A stretch of 64,000 nucleotides of DNA from Brienomyrus brachyistius (taxonomy: Eukaryota > Chordata > Actinopteri > Osteoglossiformes > Mormyridae). The notes under the pieces are model-generated. The model had not been told where the DNA came from. It made no database searches and worked only from the letters and a program-made list of their open reading frames with translations. Both the position numbers and the translations under genes were made by a program. Shown in pieces: positions 14,311-23,767 of this stretch (the stretch's first letter is position 1; each line of letters opens with the position of its first letter). Location of the stretch: positions 8,334,452 through 8,398,451 of the forward strand of contig NC_064543.1 in NCBI RefSeq assembly GCF_023856365.1. Reading direction: 5' to 3'.

Positions 14311-17299
14311 CTAAATTTCAATCTCAAATTTCAATATTGTGTGAGCATGTATAACTCAGGTAAGACGTTATGTAGGATGTCACAATAAAGAGAATACTGC
14401 AGTGTCATTGCCTGTCTATCCATCCATGTTCCATTGCCACGTAATGGTTATAGGGTTGTAGAGAGGCTGCAGGCTCCCCCAAGTAGCGGCGGAAGAGCCA
14501 CAGGATCCCCCGGGTAGCGGGGAAGGAGGATCCCCCAGGTAGTGGCCACTTTAAAATTATGCTCTATTCGCTATGATGTTTAGTTCGTTTTGGTGCTGGA
14601 GCTCAGTCAGCATTCCTGCTGCTCCAGGAGCGTTAGGAAGCTCAGAGGATCTGCTGCGTCAGGGCTCCACGGCATCCCGGACAACCATTCAGATGCAAGA
14701 GTCGGGAGTTTAGTGGCCGCGGGGTGGACCTGGCATTCCTCCGGCACCAGTTCCATTGAGGACAGAAACCTTGAGTGGCTGGGAGGTGCCGCTGCGTGTC
14801 GGGCACTGCCGTCTGCCAGCTTCCCGGGCAGAGAGGTAGTGCTCCTATCGCAGACAATGTGGTACCTGCAGTGTATTATAAAAGCTTGCAGGCTCCCAGG
14901 TCATTTACTGGAGGAAGGTTTACATGACCTTTGTGTCTGAGTACAGGGGGAGCTTTATGGCAACCTGGAAACAACCAAACCACTGAAGTTCATAGAGGAG
15001 GTTTAGTCATTTGGTCTGTGGAAAGTAATTAAAAAAACTCATTTATTAACTTCTGGTCTTTCCCATAATACCAGGTTTATAACCTCATATGAGTCATTTC
15101 TGTTTGCTGTAATGAGAACGGAATTCAATGTCTTAAATAATAGTTGAGATGGATCGGAGATGGGTACTGCATTTGATATAGTAGTGGTTCGACAAGCCCC
15201 CATGTATTTGGGGAGATTTTATTCCATACCTGCTGCAGCTTTGTTTGAGCAAACAGTTCAAATTCCAGTTGGTTCAATGCTCAGATGTGTGGTGTGTTTT
15301 TTCTATTAGTGAGATGTAAATACTTGTAAAGATCTAGTTCCAGAATGACTGGTTGCACAATTACAAGTCAAATGGTATGTTTTTTAGCATTGTTGTTAAG
15401 ACTTGATAAGTATTTTGTTGCCCAGATATGTGTCTGTGGCATCCCCACACAGGTTGCGGTGAATGATTGATCAAGTATGTGATAGTAAAGGCCTCACGGG
15501 TTAAGGCTGAGGGACTGGCTGTTACTGAGGATTTTTTTAGGAGCAGTATTTTATCTGCAATGCAGCAACATCGCAAGCTCTGCCAGTGTTGGGAGACTTC
15601 TGAGGTTGATACGGAACATCCTGGAAAAGCAATCACCAAACCTCAGCAGTCTGCCCTTAGTTGGATTCTCCCTTCCACACCAACAGCATTTTTCACCCCC
15701 TTTTTGACATGTTCCAACAGGTCACCTGTTCTGAATGTATGTTTTCCCCAAATTAATTTGTTTTGCTGTAAACAGAGAAAGGCTGTAGCCATTTCTTGCC
15801 ATTTCTTGAGTCAGCGCTGACGATAAAGACCTTGGCATTAGGATTATTAGCCTTTTTACCTGGTTATTGATATCTGACCTTTTAAAATGCCTCTGCAGTG
15901 TTTTCACACGTCATGCCTCTAATGTAAACTGTACTTCCTAGCAAAAGGAATGAACAAATAAAAAGAAACTTTCTTTGTGCCAAACATGTTATACTAATAA
16001 TTACCTTGAGGATAATGTAGTACTTATGTCAATGTTCATTCTCTTTCATTTTCACTACACCATTGACTGGGTGAAGTCTTATCTTTGCAGGTGGTGATGT
16101 CAGCCTGGAGTCTGGAGGTTCATGACTCCAGTTTCACATTCTGCCCTGCAGTTCAGCTCTGTCTCAGCCTGCACTATAGTGTCTGACGGTCATGTGCCAT
16201 CCGACCACACCTCCCCAGCCTTTTGGGTGTTTCGGATTGTGCATCGCGCTGGAACTATTCCGTAGTATAGGTTGCCCATTAATTGTGAATGACAGTCACA
16301 TGCAATGGTCTATAGCATGAATGCCTTGTGTGTAATTGGGTTTGTTTGCACTAGAGTGGTTGGAGTGTTTTCTGAAGTGCTCAGGCTCTCTGGGAAATTG
16401 CTTTTGACCCGATTTGTTTAAAGTCAGTCGATTACATCACAGGTACACCCTAAATGCTAATACAGCCCTAAATAATGTTTATATTCACGGACCTAACAGT
16501 GCATAATCTTTCTTCCAGTACTAGGTAAACTGAAAATTGAAATTGAGGGGCCTTTTGTCATTATGTTCCTTTGTGTGGTTAATGATCGTGAGCTGGTTGC
16601 AGGATTTATAAATAAAATAAGAGGTAAACAGGATTTTCCTCATTTCTGTGTCTCTGTCCGCCCCCCACTGTGTCCTGTAAAAAAATGCCACCAGAAGGAC
16701 CTGGAACGCTCTGTGATCCTCAGTGTCTGCAGGATGAGGGTTAGGTCCTAATCTCCCTGTGTCTGCATGTTTTCCGAATGATAAAAGGATGTCGTCGTCT
16801 TTGGACAGACTCCTTATAAGAGATCCTCTTTATAAACACCTCCTCTCTTGCCCAGCAGGGGGTGTGCAGAGGCTGTCAGAGAGAGAGCGTGTACCAAGGA
16901 TGAAGAGAGGCAGAGCAATGCAGTTTTGCCTATATGGAAGATAATTAGTAATATTTTGTGGCACTGGTGAATGTTTTTATATCGCAGGAAAAATAGAGAA
17001 ATGGGAGTGAATTCCAAAAGGACACCAGCAGCATTTGAAATGACACTGACACAATGCAGCTTTAGGAACAGCATTTAACTAGAACATTTTTACTCTTTGT
17101 ATGAATGGCTGTAAGGATGTACTTGTGGAATTTTCCTGATAATGTTCCTGGTTTTTTCTTAGCTTGGCCACACAGGCTAAACGAGCTGAAGAAGCCCAGG
17201 AGCCTCTGTTGCACACGAGGCCAATTTGAATGTCAGCTCACACTCATATAATCAGATCTGAGCGAGACACATAATTGGATGATTTGGTGAATTAAAAGG

Positions 17300-17650
17300 C
17301 TGAGACCCTGACCGGCAGGCTGGCACTCACCAGGTTCCGCTGCTCCCCACAGAGCGCTGTCTCACTCTGCTGGGCGAAGGCACAGGGTCGCTTTCTGCTG
17401 ATGCACAGCGCGGCGGGAATTGGGGGGGGATTTGGGGGGGGCTCTCCCGCCACCAGGGGCAGGTCTGTTCAGTCAGCGCCATCGCCAGCTCAGCCCCTTT
17501 AAAGCGAGCAGCAGCCTCTCGCCTCATCCCAGACTCCGCGCGCACTGCCACGGCGCTGCTCCGAGGAAGACAGGAGATCCTGCTCGAGTGGGTAGGGGGG
17601 GGTCGGGGAATCCAGCTCAGCCTGCTGTTGTCAGAGAGACACAGCACAGA
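17300..17650 (+). promoter_or_regulatory. CpG-rich candidate promoter of unc13c
   Basis: A sharp rise in GC and CpG content in otherwise AT-rich DNA lies directly upstream of the probable first exon. It includes two runs of eight G separated by four bases (17422-17441) and another G-rich stretch near 17595. No TATA box is evident. Position, composition and the strong downstream splice donor support a CpG-island-type promoter. The transcription start itself cannot be read from the sequence. Confidence 0.5.
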
Positions 17651-17991
17651 CAGGGGGCAGCTCCGACCTGTGAGGAAGGCTATCGTTTTTATGCGTCTCT
17701 TAAAGATCGCACAGGTCGGCAGAGGAAGGCGATGGAATCCGGAGAGCAGTGCAGAAGCGGCTGCAGACTGACAGAGAGCTTAATCACACCTGAGTTCAGT
17801 CATTAAGCGGCAGTGGCGGCGGCTCTACGGCGAGGCTCGCCTGAGATCCCGTCTCCGGCTGAATGGGAAGTCTCCCGGGCTCACTTTGCTGTTGCGTCGT
17901 GGAGCACTGAAGCAGGACAGTAAATGGCAACAGCTCTTGCTGATGGGTGATCATACTTTGATATAATTTTCAGCAGGACTCTCAGAAGCAG
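17651..17991 (+). other. unc13c: probable non-coding exon 1 of unc13c (5' UTR)
   Basis: The segment is GC-rich and ends in a strong donor (GCAG followed by gtatgt at 17992). The next exon-like acceptor is at 20428, before a leader that runs into the main start codon. The left boundary is arbitrary. No in-frame coding link to exon 2 is needed, because a stop (TAA at 20644) sits just before the main ATG. It could also be an unrelated CpG-island transcript. Confidence 0.45.
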
Positions 17992-19458
17992 GTATGTTCC
18001 TGACTATTAATTGTGCCGTGCTTGTGTGAGGCTTTCTTTCTGCTTAGGGTTTTACTGAAGCTTCTGCGTCATTGAAGTTGCTTAACTGTTTCCCCGCGCC
18101 GTGCTTGATTTTCTTGCATGTCTGTCCTTCGTTCAGAGGGATGCTGTTTCAGTGCCAGTGACCTCCTGCACGTTTCACAAGGGGCAAATGGGGAGATGAG
18201 ATGTGGCCAGTGCCTCAAAACAAGCCACCGGCTGCACTGTGCTTAGCGTGTAATGCAGGACCTTCCCCAGCGGTGAGCGCTTGCAGCCACGCTGCGAGAG
18301 CCGCCCCCCACCCCCACTTCTAGGAGCTTCTGGGCTTCAGTAATTCATCAGTCTAAGTCAAATCTTGCGACAATGCAAGGTATAGTGATGTTGAACCCAT
18401 GGGAATTAGTGTCCATTTACTTCATGCATATTCAAAAAGCCAGCCACCATCCTTTGATATTTTGTGTTACTTAGTTTTATTATTCTCAGGCAAACCATTG
18501 CAATGGATGTCAAACCTCCCGACCTGAACCACCAAAACAATTAGAGGCAAAAACAGCCAATGGACACAAAATTAGCGGTCATGTGACATTACAGCCCCAC
18601 CTCCAGCTGCGTGCTGTAATTATGGGAATGGTCAATTCCATTATTTATGCTTTGTGTTGAGGACACCCTCATAGACAAATTTACCCATTGCCTGGGATTT
18701 AGTGAGCAAACTTTCTCTAGCTCTCGAATGCCTTTTTGTAAATACAACTTTTATGATGCCCTGAGGACGTATAAATGTTTTACTTTGTTCTTTTTTGTCT
18801 CCATATATAATTCTGATTCTGGATCTTCAGAGATTTAATCCCATTTATGGGACTCAATAAATAATGCATTTATTTTGCTGGTAAAATGAAAATTCCTGTT
18901 CTGGTTTACAATGAAGGTCTCTTTTACAGTATGTTGAGTATGTTTTGTAAAACTTTTGTAAATCTGCAGTTTTCACAGGCATTGAGAATACTCACAAGCC
19001 CTTTTAGTCTCTGCAATTTTTCTCGAGTTTTTCTCAGGGCTTAATTAGTGAAAGCATTCTAAAAGCTTTAAGCATTAACTAAACAAGATTATCATCATCT
19101 ACAACCTAAGTATTGTAGATCTCTAATGGAAACCGGTGTCACACCACCCTGTGCATTTGCACACAGGAGCTGTGATGTGACCAATGAGAGAGATTATTCT
19201 GTGTGGATCTGTAAATTAGTTGTGGGGCTCCTCACTGAATGCGGTCTAGCGCAGTGAGTAGCGAGTGATTGGCAGGAACCGGCTGGGCTCTTAATGTTCT
19301 ACTGAAGGCCCGTCCGCTTTGCCGTCAGCCTTGCCAGTCTCTGCTTCGGCCATTTGTGTTGCTTTCAAAACATGTTAAGTGACAGTTGCCCCTAAAATGA
19401 CACACCACTGAGCTACAGTAGTGTTAAAGGGAAAGAACATGTTCTTAGAAAGTCTGTT

Positions 19459-19497
<39 letters not shown>

Positions 19498-20428
19498 TTC
19501 CAATAACTTTTGTAATACAGAAAAGCAATACTTCACACATGTATGTGAATATCTTTTCCCGAGATTTAAAAATGTAAGTTTAATATTATGTTATACGTTG
19601 CATTGTTTATGGTTCTCTTATATATGATCGCTGCCAAACGATTCCTGTAACCTTAGAGCGAATTAGATTGAGCTGTCAAATTATGGTGGGCAGTCAGCAT
19701 TCCATTACTCTGTCTAAAAATCCATATTGAAACATTTTTGCAGTGTTCAGTCTTGTGGTATTGAACCCTGTGTCTAAAATGATCATTTTAGCCAGCAATC
19801 ATAATTCAACCAGGGACACCTTTGTGTTGAGAATTGCGCCTAAGTCAGAACAGATGCTTAGACCGTTCATGCAAACACTGACATATAATCCCCCAAAAGT
19901 AGCATTCAGTTAATCCATACTCTAAGTTGTTAAACCTGTAGTGTGTATGAAACTATGCCTGTTGATACCTTAACTTTAGCGCAAAGGTGATTTATATTTT
20001 TGAGTTTTTGTGTGTGAGAAATACTGCCCCCCCTTCCCAGTATTTTAGTATCTTGAATCATGGTTTAACAACCAGATGCTTCCGGCTATAGGTGTAATTC
20101 CTGTAATTTTGTGGCCTGTTTTTCTGCTTCCTCTGTCATCCCTTAAACTTGACCGTGTGCTTGGGCTAAACCACAAAAGGGTTAATATGGAACCTCCCAA
20201 GATTCCTCGGAAATTTTACTGTGCTAAACACCATAGCAAGTGAATTCATGCTCTAGACACTCAATATCCTCTATGGAGTTAGTCTGTTTCTTCCCTGTTA
20301 ATGTCACTCAAATCATTTGCCTTGTGTAAAACTGAATTATGTACATGAAGGCATCTGTGTTGATGATATGAAACAATGTGTTAATATATTGCTATCAGGT
20401 ATTCTTTTAATTAATGTTTTTCTTTTAG
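17992..20428 (+). other. unc13c: intron 1
   Basis: A GT...AG interval between the presumed non-coding exon 1 and exon 2 (acceptor tttcttttag). It holds a (TA)n run at 19464-19493. I see no coding sequence or recognisable mobile element. Confidence 0.45.
19464..19493. repeat. (TA)n microsatellite
   Basis: Uninterrupted TA dinucleotide repeat of about 15 units, preceded by a T run. Confidence 0.95.
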
Positions 20429-20664
20429 AGCAATGCCATAAACCATGAGGAAAGCAAGTGGATTTCACGATGTTTCACACCCTCCAGTTGGATGTACAGT
20501 CTTTGCAGTTTGGCTTCATCATATTTAAAAAAAACCATAAGCAACACATTTTCATCTTGTTGCTCAGGGTTGACTTCTGAAGTGTTTATGGATTTGTGTG
20601 TGTTTGCTGCTGGATTCCCTACCTTTTCAGCTTTATCACATTTTAAACATTGATATTCCTCTCC
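20429..20664 (+). promoter_or_regulatory. unc13c: 5' UTR part of exon 2 with three upstream ORFs
   Basis: Leader between the acceptor at 20428 and the main ATG at 20665. It contains three upstream ATGs, each with its own stop: a minimal one (ATG CCA TAA) at 20433-20441; one of 27 codons plus stop at 20445-20528; and one of 21 codons plus stop at 20588-20653, ending only 11 nt before the main start. An in-frame TAA at 20644-20646 excludes an N-terminal extension of the main frame. Such uORFs often lower translation of the main ORF; that effect is an inference here. Confidence 0.6.
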
Positions 20665-23600
20665 ATGGTTTCTGCCCTATTCAAGAGCCTGACGTCCTAC
20701 ATTGTAAATATTTCCAAAGGAATGTTTACAAAGAAACTGGCTAATCCCACAAAGAAGAAAGAGAACAGTGACCCTACAAAGGATCAAAAATCCCAGACCC
20801 CAGACTCCCCAAGGAATCCAACACTTTCCACAACTCTAAAGAGTACAGTCAAAAATATTTCTCAGTGTCCCTCAGCTCGCAATATATCGCTTGAAGAAGA
20901 CAGTCATAAAAACAACTGCTCATCACTCTCTCCAACGTTCAGTTACCGTGTAGCGATAGCTAACGGACTCCAAAAAAGTGCTCTCTTGGTTAACAATAAT
21001 GAAGGTCTCCTTCAAGAGGTCTTATCCACTGAAAGCAGTTATTCTGACTCTCTGAGTGAAGGTAAATATATCCAGATATTTGATGAACACAAAGCTTTTA
21101 CTATGCCAATAAGAAGGAACAGGAAAAGCCTGACCAGTCTGGCACCCTCCGATGGAAGTTCTGAGGGTGAGCGTGTAGAGCGCACCAGTCTGCATACACT
21201 ACGCCTGGGAGCTTTGCGGAAGCTGAGGAAGTGGAAGAAGAGCCAGGAGTATGTTCCTTCGGATGCAGATACGAGTACCTGGCGGAAAACATTGGGCATC
21301 CGGAGCAAGTCCCTGGACCGGGCTGGGAGGCAGCAAAAAACCAGCTCACTAGAACCTGGATCTAGTTCCACAGGTTGCATCAGTCAGACACATGATGTCA
21401 TGGAAATGATCTTCAAAGAGCTGCAGGGAATCAGTCAGATTGAATCAGAACTGTCAGAGCTGCGAGGTCACGTCAATGCACTGAAGAATTCTATCGATGA
21501 GATTTCCAGCAGCGTGGAAGTGGTGCAGAGCGAGATCGAGCAGCTGCGTTCAGGCTTCGTGCAGTCCCGGCGTGAGACGCGTGACATACATGACTACATA
21601 AAACAGATAAGCCAACAAGACAGCAAAGCGACTCTCAGGTTTCTGAATGTGCCAGAGGATGAGCTAGAAAACACTGAGGATCTCATTTACCAGATTTTCA
21701 AGGAGAAAATGGGTTTCACTGAAGTGCATAAGATGCCCAAAATTGACATCGCCCATCGATTAGGGCAACAGAGGGAATGTTCGAATGCCAAGCCCCGTCC
21801 CATTATTGTTATCTTTTCAAGCCCCCAAGACCGAGATTTAGCTTTAAAAAAATGTTACAAACTTAAAGGCACAGGTATTTCTGTATCTACTGATAGCCTT
21901 AGTCATGAAAAGGATAGGAAAGAGAAGGGAATGACCTCTTCGCAAACATATGAGAGTATGGACATTAATGTTTGTACGAAAGACAAAAGTGACCTTGATG
22001 ACTGGGACTCAATGGACAGTGACAGGGAGTTAGAGGCTGACTTAAATAGGAATGTATATGAAATTTTGTCTAAGGCCACGCACAAAAGTAAATCTGACCC
22101 AATGAAATCCCACGAAAGTGATGGCATTGCATGTTCAGGAGCAGTCCATTATGCTGAGGACACTTATCAATCAATCGAATATGAAGATCAAGACAAGCAA
22201 GAAAAGCCTTATTACTCAGATTTAACCCCCGCATGGCTTTCCCAAAGTGAGTACTCAACTCCTAAGCTGAGTCACTCTGAGTCAGACTGTTCAAAGCTGT
22301 GCCAGTCCTACTCTGAGGATTTCTCTGAAAACCAATACTTAGGCCGGACCAACGGCTACTCTTTATTGTCTTCCTCAGATCAGGAGTTGTGGCAGAGAAA
22401 GCAGGAAGACATGGCTCCCACGTGGTGTCCAACCCCACCTAGTCAGACACTTAGTCAGGAAAATCAACACTTTGTGGAATCAAATGAACCAGAGACCACA
22501 GAGACTGTCGACAGTGGCGTGAGCAATGGGCTGGTATGTGTCTCAGGTGACAGGAGCCACTACAGTGGTTCCCAGCTGTCTCTGCAGGGTGACCTGTCTC
22601 CTTGGAAGGACTGGCACCATTTAGAACAAGGTGCAGATTCGGGCTTTGATGCCTCAACGGAACAGAACCTAGTGTCGGAGGTCAGCAGTCCCTTTGACCC
22701 GACAGCTAATCCCGGGTTTCCTGAGAACATCATAAAATGCCAAGAAGTGGACTTACAGTTTGAGGGCGAAAACTACATGACCCTAGACAGTACCCCTTCT
22801 ACATGCCCAGGTCTGGAGAGTGAAACGGCCAGTCAGCCTGACGCCCAAAGTGATCCAGAGCTCAACGGCAGCCATTTTTATCAGAACCAGACAAAGTCCT
22901 CAACCATGTATCGCAGTCAGAGTGAGATCACAAGTGAGAAATCTGAGGAGGTGCCTAAATCCTGGCACAGCCGACTCAGCATCGATCTCACTGACAAAAC
23001 GTTTAGTTTCCCAACATTTGGATCAACTCTACAGCGAGCCAGATCTGCCCTGGAGGTTGTCTGGAACAAAAGCTCCCAGAGCACGAGTACCCCGGCAGCA
23101 CCCTCCTCTAGCTCCACTGCTGCCATGGCTGCAGAGGAACCTGCCAATACCACATTCATGGGCGGATTCAGGACTCTGTCTCAATCCACTGTCAATGACT
23201 CAAGCACGACAATCGATTCAGACGTGTACACTGAGCCCTACTACTACAAGGCTGAAGAGGAGGAGTGCGGCGAGCCCACTGTAGACAATGAAACCCATTA
23301 CGTTGAGGTCATGGAGCAAGTGCTTGCCAATCTGGAGAATCGTACGAACACCAATGAGCCCGAAGAACAGTACCAGGACTACAGGCTTCCGGAGGAAGGG
23401 ACCTATGTTCTGGAATACGACTGCAGCTACGACGAGCAGTATGAAGCAGAGTACAGCGAGGAGTACGATGAGGACCAGGTTACTGAAGAAACAGCGGAAT
23501 ACGACGTGGCATACGCAGAGGATATGGGTGAGACTGAGGACGCTGAGGAGCAAGTGGATTATGGGGAAGCTGCAGAAACGTCTACAACAGGGGAAAGTGG

Positions 23601-23767
23601 TGAAATAAACAACATTATTGAGAAAGAGGATGAAAATCAAAACGTGCCTGAGGAACAAAACATTGCAACTCCACCCAAGAAGAGGATAAGACCAACTTTT
23701 AAGGAGGCGGCACTGAGGGCATACAGAAAACAAATGGCTGAATTGGAGGAACAGATTCTTGCTGGAG
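20665..23767 (+). CDS. unc13c: unc13c coding exon 2: giant N-terminal exon (residues 1-1034)
   Basis: Encodes the long UNC13C-specific N-terminus. The start is the ATG at 20665 (MVSALFKSL...; G at +4). It fits the known UNC13C N-terminus, and a TAA lies just upstream in frame. Seen in order: a basic segment (GMFTKKL, KKKENSD); [10 protein letters not shown] near 95-104; a basic [12 protein letters not shown] motif; a coiled coil (~253-320); an L1-ORF1p-like module (~324-412); long Ser/acid-rich disordered sequence; a basic helix with W800 (candidate calmodulin site); an acidic Tyr-rich stretch (~914-971); and a conserved helix [20 protein letters not shown]. No C2A domain is present. The donor after G23767 (gtacag) leaves phase 1. 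The open frame runs 18 codons into the intron; that tail is not conserved and would appear only if the intron were retained. Confidence 0.96.
21421..21900 (+). other. unc13c: coiled coil plus LINE-1 ORF1p-like module inside exon 2
   Basis: Residues ~253-320 show heptad-like spacing ([23 protein letters not shown]). They are followed by LRFLNVPED (324 on), [25 protein letters not shown] (AHRLG at 363-367), [17 protein letters not shown] (378 on) and [13 protein letters not shown] (to 412). This order resembles L1 ORF1 protein: coiled coil, then RRM-like domain, then C-terminal domain, with AHR and RPIIV.F signatures. The frame is intact and continuous with unc13c, so it is part of the protein and not an inserted element. 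The homology is my reading by eye and has not been tested by a profile search. Confidence 0.55.

Larger units (their letters stand above)
1..17299. other. upstream intergenic region with no supported gene
   Basis: No exon of a recognisable protein was found on either strand. All open frames here are short, begin and end at random and match no family I know. The region holds several repeat remnants (listed separately), GT/GA microsatellites near 5164-5210 and 6152-6170, homopolymer runs, and moderately GC-rich unique blocks near 11.6-11.95, 13.3-13.9 and 14.46-14.9 kb. Some of those blocks may be regulatory, but the sequence alone does not show it. Confidence 0.6.

Noticed and set aside
14590..14940. 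Plus-strand 116-codon open frame
   Set aside because: Starts in a GC-rich unit next to tandem repeats. No recognised protein, no splice context.
20650..20664. Upstream TTG start for the long frame (IFLS extension)
   Set aside because: The ATG at 20665 matches the known UNC13C N-terminus, and a non-AUG start five codons upstream has no support.
23218..23733. Minus-strand 171-codon hydrophobic open frame
   Set aside because: Antisense shadow of the acidic Glu/Tyr-rich stretch: GAG/GAA and TAC read backwards as Leu/Phe/Val codons. No independent signals.
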